DNA of 51,846 nucleotides, taken from Spirochaetota bacterium. GTDB lineage: Bacteria; Spirochaetota; UBA4802; UBA5550. Shown here piece after piece: positions 1 through 7,752 of the stretch; position 1 is the first letter of the stretch, and every line of letters starts with the position of its first letter. The stretch lies in NCBI GenBank assembly GCA_016929135.1, contig JAFGJK010000084.1:1-51846 (forward strand). Direction: 5' to 3'. The position numbers and the translations under genes were made by a program. The notes under the pieces are model-generated. The model worked only from the letters and a program-made list of their open reading frames with translations. It was not told the origin of the DNA and ran no database searches.

Positions 1-247
1 AGGCGACACCGCAGTACTTCACGATATTGAAGGCCACCGCCGAGGTCTTGAAGATAACGGCAAGCCCCAGGGCCACCGCCGAGGTGTGCACTACCAGGCC
101 GGTGCAGAGGCCCATGATGATGGCCATGCCGGCGAGCCTCCCGTGCACGACGGACTGGGCCAGGACGAAGAGGTTGTCCGGACCCGGGGCAATGGCCAGG
201 AGCGCCGAGGCGGATACGAACATCAGCAGATTGTTCAGATCGGGCAC
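1..247 (-). CDS. LysE/RhtB-family amino-acid exporter, N-terminal fragment (cut by window edge)
   Basis: Only the first 82 residues are visible; the rest lies beyond position 1. Translation from a GTG at 247 gives a hydrophobic N-terminus with the APGPD motif (residues 20-24) that follows the first membrane segment in LysE/RhtB exporters. A second hydrophobic, glycine-rich segment follows (about residues 38-60). A GGAGG sits just upstream of the GTG and decides the start. Family members are six-helix inner-membrane proteins of about 200 residues that export amino acids or related small molecules; the substrate cannot be told here. It is the gene after the HAD phosphatase on the same strand, with an 18-base gap, so the two probably share a transcript. 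Confidence 0.8.
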   Translation of the reverse strand, partial: MPDLNNLLMFVSASALLAIAPGPDNLFVLAQSVVHGRLAGMAIIMGLCTGLVVHTSAVALGLAVIFKTSAVAFNIVKYCGVA

Positions 248-265
248 TGGAATCCTCCGCTGCGG

Positions 266-958
266 TTACTGCACTCCCCTGAATCCCTCGAGCAGCCCCA
301 GAAAGCGCTCCGGGTCGCCGAAATCCCCGATCACCGGTACCCGGTCATCGCCGAAGACGCCGGGATCGCCGATGCCGATGAAGCCCATCTCCAGCGTGCG
401 GGCGACGCGGTAGTCCCAGATGCCGTCCCCCACGGACACGATCACCGGGAAGCGCTCCACCCCGTACCGCTCCGCGGCCTTCCCGACGCAGTTGCTGACT
501 ATGTCCTCACGCAGCACCGCGTCCCACGACGAGGCGAAGGGGATGTCCGTCGGATCGAACCCCGCCAGGGAGAGCTTCAGCTCCGCCGTCTCCCTCCATC
601 CGCCGGTGGCGATGCCGACGCCCCACTCCCCCCCGGCGCGGAGCCGCTCCAGTACCGCCCGGGCCCCCGGGATCTCAACGCAACGATTCCCCTCCGCGGC
701 ATAGTGCTCCTCCAGCTTTGCCCTGAAGGTCGACACGTAGCGGTCCATGTCCTCCCGCTCCGGCCCGCGGCCGCAGTGGCGCTGGAAGAGCTCGCGGAAG
801 ATCCCCGAATCGGTGGCGGTCGTGTAATTGCTCCAGTCCGTGTCGATGCCGGTGATGCCGAAGACCTCCCCGGCGGTCTGGAGGTAGCACACCGTGTCGA
901 CCCGTACCGAGTCGATCAGCGTGCCGTCCACATCGAATACCACGAGCCCCTTCATCAT
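266..958 (-). CDS. HAD-superfamily phosphatase (phosphoglycolate-phosphatase-like)
   Basis: This 230-residue protein is a soluble HAD-type hydrolase. Motif I is DVDGT near residue 9-13 (nucleophile and acid/base Asp), motif II is the T of GIATGG in the middle, and motif IV is GDGIWD near residue 177. A helical cap between motifs I and II (about residues 20-95) fits subfamily IA, which dephosphorylates small phosphorylated metabolites such as phosphoglycolate. The ATG at 958 has a GGAGGTGA six bases upstream; a second ATG follows immediately. Substrate is not predictable. The LysE-type exporter gene follows it 18 bases downstream. Confidence 0.85.
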   Translation of the reverse strand: MMKGLVVFDVDGTLIDSVRVDTVCYLQTAGEVFGITGIDTDWSNYTTATDSGIFRELFQRHCGRGPEREDMDRYVSTFRAKLEEHYAAEGNRCVEIPGARAVLERLRAGGEWGVGIATGGWRETAELKLSLAGFDPTDIPFASSWDAVLREDIVSNCVGKAAERYGVERFPVIVSVGDGIWDYRVARTLEMGFIGIGDPGVFGDDRVPVIGDFGDPERFLGLLEGFRGVQ

Positions 959-1062
959 TCGCCGTCACCTCCCCGGGATGTTTCAGTGAGCGGCATTGTA
1001 CAGCGGCCCTCCCGGGGCACAAGGCTTTTTTTGCCGAGCCGCCCCGGGATGGGAATACTCCC

Positions 1063-1091
1063 TTGACATTTTCCTCTCCCCGTGACAGTAT
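1063..1091 (+). promoter_or_regulatory. putative sigma70-type promoter of the acylase gene
   Basis: A perfect TTGACA at 1063-1068 is followed after 17 bases by CAGTAT (1086-1091), which matches the -10 consensus at only three positions. It lies about 90 bases upstream of the acylase start at 1181, between two divergent genes. The -35 is strong and the -10 weak, so this is a moderate call by eye. Confidence 0.4.
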
Positions 1092-1180
1092 CCGGTCATA
1101 CTCTCGACTTTGGAATCTTCGCCTTCGGTATCCGAGTGTGGCCCGTTCAGGGCGTCTACCACGTATCAAGGAGGCCCTCC

Positions 1181-3589
1181 ATGCCCATCTGGAAGAGAAT
1201 ACTTATTATCATCGCGCTGATACTGATCGGAGCCCTCATCGCGGGGACCGTCATCGTCCGCAGGATATCCACGCGGGGCCTCCCGGACTACACCGGCCAG
1301 GTGCGCCTGAAGGGGCTGGAGCAGACGGTGACGGTGTACCGGGACAGATACGGGGTCCCCCACGTCTACGCCAGGAGCACGAAGGACCTCTACCGGGCCG
1401 TGGGCTACTGCATGGCCCAGGACCGGCTCTGGCAGATGGACCTTCTGCGGCGCGTCACCGCCGGCAGGCTCTCCGAGATCTTCGGCGCCGACCTGGTTGA
1501 GACTGACCTTCTCATGCGGGCCCTGCGGATCCGGGAGAAATCGAAGCGTGTCATCGCCGGCACCGATCCCTCCATGCTGGAGCCCCTGCAGGCCTTCTGT
1601 GACGGGGTGAACAGCTACATCCAGGAGCGCGGCGGGGCCCTCCCGCCCGAATTCACGATCCTGGGGTACCGGCCCGAGCCGTGGGAGATGGAGCACTCGG
1701 TGCGGCTCATCTGCTACATGGCCTGGGACCTCACCCTCCCCTGGAAGAGTGAGATGGCCATCATCAGGATCGGCGAGAAGGTGGACCGGGCACGGCTGGC
1801 GGACCTGGTTCCCCACATCGGGGATTTCACGAGCCTCGTCTATCCCGGCTACGCCGGCCTCTCCGAGGAGATGGAGCTCCGGAACCTTCTCCTGGCCAGG
1901 ATGGAGCCGCTGGAGCGGCTGGGGTGCGGCGTCTTCGCCGGCAGCAACAACTGGGCCGTGTCCGGAAGGAGGAGCGCCGACGGCAGCCCCATGCTGGCCA
2001 ACGACATGCACCTGGGGCTCTTCGCCCCCGGCATCTGGTACCAGATGCACCAGTCGGTGGAGGGGGGGATGGACGTCACCGGCGTTGTCCTTCCGGGGCA
2101 GCCGGCGGTGGTCTGCGGCCACAATGCCCATATCGCCTGGGGGATGACCAACGTGATGATCGACGACATGGACTTCTTCCTGGAGAAGACCAATCCGGAC
2201 AACCCGGGCGAGTACTACTACCGGGGGGGGTGGCGGAAGATGGAGGTACGGAAGGAGCGGATACTTGTTTCCGGCGGCGCCCCGGCGGAGCGTGAGATCC
2301 GCTTCACGGCGCACGGCCCGGTGATCTCCGGCATCAGGAAGCTCTCCGGCAGAGTGGTGACCATGAAATGGATCGGCAACGAGGAGAGCAACGAGCTGCG
2401 CACGGTCTTCCTGCTGAACAGGGCGAAGGACTGGAGGGACTTCACCGAGGCACTGCGGACCTTCAGGGCCATCAGCCAGAACATCGTCTACGCCGACAGG
2501 AAGGGGAACATCGGCCTCTACTGCGCCGCCGGCATACCGGTGCGCGGCAAGGGGAAGGGGATCGGCGTGATGCCCGGCTGGACCGGCGAGTACGAGTGGA
2601 AGGGCTTCGTACCCTTCGAGCGCCAGCCCCATTCCTACAATCCCCCCTGCGGCTACGTGGTCTCGGCGAACAACAGGACGGTGGGCGACGCCTATCCCTA
2701 TTTCATCGGCCACTGGTTCGAGCTCCCCTGGCGCTATGACCGGATCAGGGAGATGCTGGAGGCCAAGGAGAGGCTCACGGTGAGGGACTTCATGGCGATA
2801 CAGACGGACCAGAAATCGAAGCTGGCCGTCTCCATGAAGGACGGTATCGTCGATGCGCTGGGGAGCGACGCTCCCCTCTCGGCCGCGGAGAAGCGGGGGC
2901 TGGCAATGCTCGCCGCATGGGACGGCGCCATGACGAAGCAAAGCGGCGCCGCCGCCCTCTTCGAGAAGTTCTACGAGCGGTTCCTCTACAACTGCCTCCA
3001 CGACGAGATCGGCGACGAGCTCTACGGCGAGTTCACCGGCGACAGGGTGGCGCCGAACTATGCGGTGGATTACCTGTGGAAGATGAAATCATCCCCCTGG
3101 TTCGACGACATCGCCACGAAGGACCGCGTCGAGGACTTCACCGACATGACGCGAAAAAGCTTCCGCGACGCCGTGTCCTGGCTCGTCGGCGAGATGGGGG
3201 ACGACCCGGGGGGCTGGCGATGGGGGGACATCCATCCCTTCACGCTGTCGCACCCGCTGGGGAGCGTGAAGGTGCTGGCGATGCTCTTCGGCCTCAACCG
3301 CGGCCCCTTCATGACGGGTGGGAGCTATCACACGGTGCGCCCCTACTCCTACCAGTTCGATGATCCCTTCAGGGTGACCGACGGGGCATCGGAGCGGCAC
3401 ATCTTCACCACGGCCGACTGGGACAGATCGCTCACCGTGATCCCCACCGGCACCTCGGGGATACCCGCAAGCGACCACTACTGCGACCAGACAAAGCTCT
3501 ACGTGAAGGACGGGTACCACCAGGACTTCGTGAGCCGCGGGCTCGTGAAGCGCGCGGCGAGGCATGTGATGATCCTTCGGCCGCGGTAG
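1181..3589 (+). CDS. penicillin-acylase-family N-terminal nucleophile hydrolase, membrane-anchored
   Basis: This 802-residue protein belongs to the penicillin G acylase / acyl-homoserine-lactone acylase family of Ntn hydrolases. An uncleaved hydrophobic anchor covers roughly residues 7-25, so the enzyme is probably periplasmic and tethered. The early YRDRYGVPHVYA and later AQDRLWQMD segments are typical of the alpha chain. Ser255, in GSNNW, is the expected autocatalytic nucleophile that becomes the N-terminus of the beta chain. An in-frame reading extends to 1082, but AAGGAGG at 1168-1174 fits the ATG at 1181 and puts the membrane anchor at the N-terminus. It hydrolyses an amide such as an N-acyl amino acid, acyl-homoserine lactone or beta-lactam; the substrate is unknown. 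It is monocistronic and converges on the flavoprotein gene. Confidence 0.9.
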   Translation: MPIWKRILIIIALILIGALIAGTVIVRRISTRGLPDYTGQVRLKGLEQTVTVYRDRYGVPHVYARSTKDLYRAVGYCMAQDRLWQMDLLRRVTAGRLSEIFGADLVETDLLMRALRIREKSKRVIAGTDPSMLEPLQAFCDGVNSYIQERGGALPPEFTILGYRPEPWEMEHSVRLICYMAWDLTLPWKSEMAIIRIGEKVDRARLADLVPHIGDFTSLVYPGYAGLSEEMELRNLLLARMEPLERLGCGVFAGSNNWAVSGRRSADGSPMLANDMHLGLFAPGIWYQMHQSVEGGMDVTGVVLPGQPAVVCGHNAHIAWGMTNVMIDDMDFFLEKTNPDNPGEYYYRGGWRKMEVRKERILVSGGAPAEREIRFTAHGPVISGIRKLSGRVVTMKWIGNEESNELRTVFLLNRAKDWRDFTEALRTFRAISQNIVYADRKGNIGLYCAAGIPVRGKGKGIGVMPGWTGEYEWKGFVPFERQPHSYNPPCGYVVSANNRTVGDAYPYFIGHWFELPWRYDRIREMLEAKERLTVRDFMAIQTDQKSKLAVSMKDGIVDALGSDAPLSAAEKRGLAMLAAWDGAMTKQSGAAALFEKFYERFLYNCLHDEIGDELYGEFTGDRVAPNYAVDYLWKMKSSPWFDDIATKDRVEDFTDMTRKSFRDAVSWLVGEMGDDPGGWRWGDIHPFTLSHPLGSVKVLAMLFGLNRGPFMTGGSYHTVRPYSYQFDDPFRVTDGASERHIFTTADWDRSLTVIPTGTSGIPASDHYCDQTKLYVKDGYHQDFVSRGLVKRAARHVMILRPR

Positions 3590-3604
3590 CGCGGCCGCAC
3601 GCCC

Positions 3605-3634
3605 CGGCGGCGGGGTATGCGCTCCCCGCCGCCG
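3605..3634. terminator. GC-only inverted repeat between convergent genes, possible terminator
   Basis: A perfect 11-base stem (3605-3615 with 3624-3634) closes an 8-base loop, between the stop of the acylase (3589) and the stop of the flavoprotein gene (3644). It has no T tract on either side. It may act as a bidirectional attenuating hairpin, but a canonical intrinsic terminator is not visible. Confidence 0.45.
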
Positions 3635-3643
3635 CGCCGTATG

Positions 3644-4993
3644 TCAGAGTGCATAGGGATGGGCCCGCATCTCCCTGGGGTTGTTCCCGTATTTTCTCGC
3701 GTCGCTGAGCCAGTGCTTTTTCCCCAGCATCGGGAAAATCCTCCTCCACAGGGGGAACGAGAGAATGGGAATCGGCGACAACGCCATGGTCTCATGGACC
3801 TGCCGCATCGTATCCCTCCCCTGAATGATGGCATCCGCGACCATGTCCAGGGCCCGTATCACATGGTCCGCCGGCGGGCCCTGGTGCTCCTCCCCCCTCA
3901 GCGGTCTGCCGCCGCACAGCGCCTCTCCGCTTCCGATGGCAAGCTCCCCCGCCCAGCGCATCCCGCCGGCCTCGGCAAAACGCCTGCATATCGCCACCGC
4001 CGGCCCGTTCTGGTACGCCTCGGGGAATCCGTTGTTGGAGATGACGAAGCACCGTTTCCCCGCGAGCAGTCCGCTGCGGGCATTCTCCTCATCCAGCAGT
4101 TGGATCGCCCTGGTTACCAGGAAGGGGGGAGAATCGATGTAGAGGGGGAAGGCCAGCACGATGAGATCGGCGCCCTGTATCCGGTGGAACAGTTCGTCAT
4201 GCCCCTCCCGGCGAAGGAGCCGCGGTGAGAGGGTGATGCTGTCGGTGTCCCATCCCGTTGCGGAGAGACGATCGAGGAGCTCCCCCCCCACAACCGCCGA
4301 GGTGCTGCTCCCCTTCTTCGGGCTGCCGACGATCAACAGCGCCCTGCCCGCTCTCGCTTCAGAAGACGTTGCCGGGTCACTCCCCATCAGAAGCGGGAGG
4401 AGATCCTCCTTGCGGGGATACGGATCCTCACGCTCCATGAGCCCGCGGAAGGCTTTGCCGAGGTTCGCGCCATCGCCGGGCGAAACCACCGTGGCCGCGA
4501 ATGAGGGCGTATGGAAATTGATGGCGTTCCGTCCCACCAGGGTCCTGAACAGCGAGGCCTCATGCTCATCATGCCGATCCTGCACGCCCACCGCCACCAG
4601 CCGCGGATAGCGGTCGTAGCGGGGCTTGTGGTGTATCTCCTTCTTGAAAAATCCGAAGTTCGGGTGTATCAGGGGGATGATCCTGTCCAGAAATTTCTTG
4701 TACTCCGGCGAGTACCCCCCGAAGACGACCGGGGTGAAGACCACCACCATGTCGCTGGCGATATACTCCTTCAGGATCCCTTCGAGGTCGTCCCGATAGA
4801 CGCACTCTCCCGGCGTCTTGAGCCAGCAGCCGAAGCATCCGACGCAGTGCGTGAGTTTCTTCTCACGGAGCGTTATGACAGAAACCTCCCGGCTCACCCC
4901 CCGCAGTTCGGACATGAGTAGTTCCAGCATATACTCGTAGCGGCCGTCCCCCGCTCCCAGGCCGTTCAACACGGTGACTTTTTCGTAACGCAT
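3644..4993 (-). CDS. tandem flavodoxin-fold protein (iron-sulfur flavoprotein-like plus second FMN-reductase-like domain)
   Basis: The 449 residues hold two flavodoxin-like NAD(P)H/FMN oxidoreductase domains in series. The first (about 1-200) starts with a beta strand and loop resembling an FMN-phosphate site and carries a cysteine group at residues 50, 53, 56 and 64, as in iron-sulfur flavoproteins. The second (about 215-400) restarts with LLIVGSPKKGSS, a standard flavodoxin phosphate loop, but has no matching cysteine cluster. Most family members have one domain of about 200 residues, so this is a duplication or fusion. It lies 12 bases downstream of padR and is almost certainly co-transcribed with it, suggesting a PadR-controlled redox or detoxification enzyme. 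The natural electron acceptor is unknown. Confidence 0.75.
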   Translation of the reverse strand: MRYEKVTVLNGLGAGDGRYEYMLELLMSELRGVSREVSVITLREKKLTHCVGCFGCWLKTPGECVYRDDLEGILKEYIASDMVVVFTPVVFGGYSPEYKKFLDRIIPLIHPNFGFFKKEIHHKPRYDRYPRLVAVGVQDRHDEHEASLFRTLVGRNAINFHTPSFAATVVSPGDGANLGKAFRGLMEREDPYPRKEDLLPLLMGSDPATSSEARAGRALLIVGSPKKGSSTSAVVGGELLDRLSATGWDTDSITLSPRLLRREGHDELFHRIQGADLIVLAFPLYIDSPPFLVTRAIQLLDEENARSGLLAGKRCFVISNNGFPEAYQNGPAVAICRRFAEAGGMRWAGELAIGSGEALCGGRPLRGEEHQGPPADHVIRALDMVADAIIQGRDTMRQVHETMALSPIPILSFPLWRRIFPMLGKKHWLSDARKYGNNPREMRAHPYAL

Positions 4994-5005
4994 AGTGTGC
5001 CTCCT

Positions 5006-5512
5006 TTATAAATACGTTTGTAGAAATTGCTCATACCATCTCTTCAAAAACCCGTAATAATCCAGGCCGAACTGGAGGGTCTGGACCTGAAATTCATCGG
5101 CCTCTCGCCGCACATGATCCTCAATCGATCGGATCTGGTTCAGGGTCGATTCGATCTGATCGACGTAGGATCTGATCTCCTCTTTCCGTCTCTCCTCCGG
5201 GCAATGGGAGAAAAAAAAGATCCTCAGGAGCGCCTCGTCCCGGTATTTTACAAGGGAGGGCGGATCGCCCAGCCACTGCAGAAAGACATGCCGCCCCTTT
5301 TCGGTAATAGAATAGATCTTTTTGACCCTCCCCTCCTCCACCTCCTGCCTCACATCGGCGAGCCCCTCCGCCACTAGCTTCTGAAAGGCCGGATAGATGC
5401 TCCCCGCGCTTGTGGTGAAAAAAAATTCCGTGCTGTGCTCCATTATCTTCTTCACCTCATACCCGGTGAACTGCCCATTCATAAGAAATCCCAGGAGTAT
5501 CTTGTCTTGCAT
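5006..5512 (-). CDS. PadR-family transcriptional repressor
   Basis: This 168-residue regulator has a PadR winged-helix N-terminus (residues 1-80: KILLGFLMNGQFTGYEVKKI, then the SAGSIYPAFQKLVAEGL recognition region, then a basic wing). A helical C-terminal dimerisation domain (about 90-165) is typical of the longer PadR class. PadR proteins usually repress adjacent detoxification or efflux genes and release DNA on binding a small molecule. It heads an apparent two-gene operon with the tandem flavodoxin-fold protein. Its own promoter carries repeated GATATATATC palindromes, pointing to autoregulation. Confidence 0.88.
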   Translation of the reverse strand: MQDKILLGFLMNGQFTGYEVKKIMEHSTEFFFTTSAGSIYPAFQKLVAEGLADVRQEVEEGRVKKIYSITEKGRHVFLQWLGDPPSLVKYRDEALLRIFFFSHCPEERRKEEIRSYVDQIESTLNQIRSIEDHVRREADEFQVQTLQFGLDYYGFLKRWYEQFLQTYL

Positions 5513-5520
5513 ATTACCTC

Positions 5521-5573
5521 GATATATATCAACTTGATATATATCAATATAATATATCCCTAAAAGAAGTCAA
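5521..5573 (-). promoter_or_regulatory. padR promoter with tandem palindromic operators
   Basis: Read on the minus strand, TTGACT (5568-5573), a 16-base spacer and TATATT (5546-5551) form a good sigma70-type promoter. Two exact copies of the self-complementary GATATATATC occur at 5536-5545 and 5521-5530, 15 bases apart, immediately after the -10 and before the ATG at 5512. A partial third copy overlaps the spacer. Repeated palindromes over the start site of a PadR gene are most simply its autorepression operator; this last step is inference. Confidence 0.6.
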
Positions 5574-5757
5574 GCACAGAACCGTTTTTTTTGTACGGAC
5601 CGTCAAAAAAGAGAAAAACAGCCACCGGGGCCGTTCCGGCGGGAACAGATACCGGCCTGCCCATACGTTTTTTATGTTGAAAAAAAAGCCTGTTCTCCGC
5701 TCAATAGTGGCACCATCCGATATGCGGTAACTACCAGATCCCTGCAGGAGGTCTTCC

Positions 5758-7692
5758 ATGGCGAAGAAGAGACGGCCGGGTCCGGCCAAACGTATGCTCA
5801 ACCTGGTATTCAGGAGCAACAGGGAGATCGCGTCGAAGGCAGACATCAGGGAGGTCTATTTCGGGCTGAGAATCCGGTTCCTCGGTCTGCTCACCCTGGT
5901 CATGGCGGTGATCATCGCGATTCTCACCCTCATCATGTATCTGAACCAGCAGCGCCTCATCGAGGAGGCCAATGCCGCAAGGGCACGGTCCCTCACGGCG
6001 ATCCTGGGGGGACCCGCGGGATTCTACCTGGACAAGGACGTCACCACCTCGCCGGATGAGCTGAAGGTCAAGTACCAGACCATCGACAGGGAATCGAGGA
6101 ACTTCATGTCCTACAACGACGATATCGTGAAGATTCTACTCACCAACGAGCGCGGATGGGTCCGGTACAGCACCATGGCGTCAGATTACCGCATGAGACG
6201 GCTCTCCCCCTACATCAGGGGGAGCATCGCCCTGAAGGACGAAGAGCTCCACCACTTCGATTTCACACTGGACAAGAAGAACCCGAAGACGAAAAAAACG
6301 GCGCCGAACCGGTATCGCGCCATCACCTTCCCCATCGTGCTGCACCGGGGGGACCTGGTGAGCCTCCTGAAGGACTTCAACCGCTTCTACGACGAGTACC
6401 ACAGGGCCGGCAGGGCCAGGAAGGGGCAGATTGCCCGGTACCTCTACGGCAGGTACCGTGAGACCCTGGGTGACGATTTCGACCCGGCAAAGACGGCGAA
6501 GACAGCGAAAAAAACTAAGGAACCGCCCGCGGGATCGGTCGAGCGGGCCACCGACGTCGATTTCATGTTTCTCAGGCTCTTCGGCCGCGCCATGGCGGCA
6601 CGCAGCAGGCCGATCCCCCGGGGGGAGCGATGGAAATGGAACGAGGCATGGCTCGTGGCGCAGAAGCGGCAGATGGAGATGGCCAAGGGGGACGACAACC
6701 TCTCCCGGGCGAAGGAGATCGACGAGCTGATCACGAACCGTATCAAAGAGCTGGCGGAGCGGGTCGACGCCGCCCGCCGTCTGGGGGTGCTGGCGGTGGT
6801 CTTCGACATCGACGCGGTGAACAGGACCTCGGCCGCACGGATCCGCCAGGCGGTACAGGTCGCCCTCGCCATGATGGCGCTCAGCATCGTCCTCTTCTTC
6901 ATCGTGCTCAACTTCATGATAAAGAACCTGAAGAAGCTGGAGCGCTGGGCGATCTCGGTGAGCGGCGGCAACCTGGACGACAAGATCCACATCACTTCCA
7001 ACGACGAGATCGGAAGGCTGGGCGACATATCCAACCGCATGATCGACGAGATAAAGGTGAAGTTCCACCTGGAGAAGTTCGTCTCCAAGTCCACCAAGAG
7101 CATGATCCAGGGAGCGAAGACCACGGGCGAACCTGACCTGGGCATGACCGGCCGGCGGAACCTGGCCTTCATCTTCTCCGACGTGCGCGGCTTCACCTCC
7201 TTTTCCGAGCGCCACGACCCCTCCACCGTCGTGGAGGTGCTCAACCTCTACCTGGAGCTCCAGTCGAATATCGTCAAGGGGAACCGGGGGGACATCGACG
7301 ACTACGTGGGGGACCAGATCATGGCGCACTTCTCCGGCGAAAAGCGGGCGGACCGTGCCATCGACACGGCAGTGAAGATCATGCGCGAGATCGCCAGGAT
7401 GAACGCCCAGCGTGAGAAGGAGGGGCTTCCGGTGTTCCAGATGGGTATCGGCGTCCACGGGGGCGAGGTGGTGACCGGCAACATTGGCTCCTCCTTCAGG
7501 ATGGATTTCGCCTGCGTCGGTGACGCGGTGAACCTGACCTCGCGCCTCTGCTCGTCTGCGAAGCCCGGGGAGATACTGGCCTCCAAGGAGCTCTTCGACC
7601 AGGCGACGAAAAGATTCCCCCATGAAAAATCCCCCCCCATAGAGGTGAAGGGGAAGGAGAAGAAGATACCGATCGTTCGGATCATCTATTGA
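5758..7692 (+). CDS. membrane class III nucleotidyl cyclase with HAMP linker
   Basis: The 644-residue protein has a cytoplasmic N-terminus, a membrane helix at about residues 40-61, a large extracytoplasmic sensor region (about 65-365), a second membrane helix (about 367-387), a HAMP linker and a C-terminal class III cyclase domain (about 465-644). Both metal-binding aspartates are present (Asp475 in FSDVRGF, Asp519 in YVGDQ), as are the transition-state Asn592 and Arg596. The residue that normally reads the adenine, a lysine four before Asp519, is Asp515, and the second base-reading position is Ala585. So it is probably catalytic, but cAMP as product should not be assumed. The ATG at 5758 follows CAGGAGG. 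No partner gene is adjacent. Confidence 0.87.
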   Translation: MAKKRRPGPAKRMLNLVFRSNREIASKADIREVYFGLRIRFLGLLTLVMAVIIAILTLIMYLNQQRLIEEANAARARSLTAILGGPAGFYLDKDVTTSPDELKVKYQTIDRESRNFMSYNDDIVKILLTNERGWVRYSTMASDYRMRRLSPYIRGSIALKDEELHHFDFTLDKKNPKTKKTAPNRYRAITFPIVLHRGDLVSLLKDFNRFYDEYHRAGRARKGQIARYLYGRYRETLGDDFDPAKTAKTAKKTKEPPAGSVERATDVDFMFLRLFGRAMAARSRPIPRGERWKWNEAWLVAQKRQMEMAKGDDNLSRAKEIDELITNRIKELAERVDAARRLGVLAVVFDIDAVNRTSAARIRQAVQVALAMMALSIVLFFIVLNFMIKNLKKLERWAISVSGGNLDDKIHITSNDEIGRLGDISNRMIDEIKVKFHLEKFVSKSTKSMIQGAKTTGEPDLGMTGRRNLAFIFSDVRGFTSFSERHDPSTVVEVLNLYLELQSNIVKGNRGDIDDYVGDQIMAHFSGEKRADRAIDTAVKIMREIARMNAQREKEGLPVFQMGIGVHGGEVVTGNIGSSFRMDFACVGDAVNLTSRLCSSAKPGEILASKELFDQATKRFPHEKSPPIEVKGKEKKIPIVRIIY

Positions 7693-7752
7693 TCCGGCGG
7701 CCGACGCCGGAGGGGTGACAGACCGCAGAGAAAGATGCAAGGGAGGCATCCG

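Noticed and set aside
1166..3001. A 611-codon open frame on the minus strand opposite the acylase gene
   Set aside because: It has no recognisable family and is His/Pro/Gly-rich as expected from reading a GC-rich gene antisense; the plus-strand acylase has all family motifs.
6181..7749. A 522-codon minus-strand frame opposite the cyclase
   Set aside because: No domain or ribosome-binding site; the plus-strand cyclase has all metal and catalytic residues.
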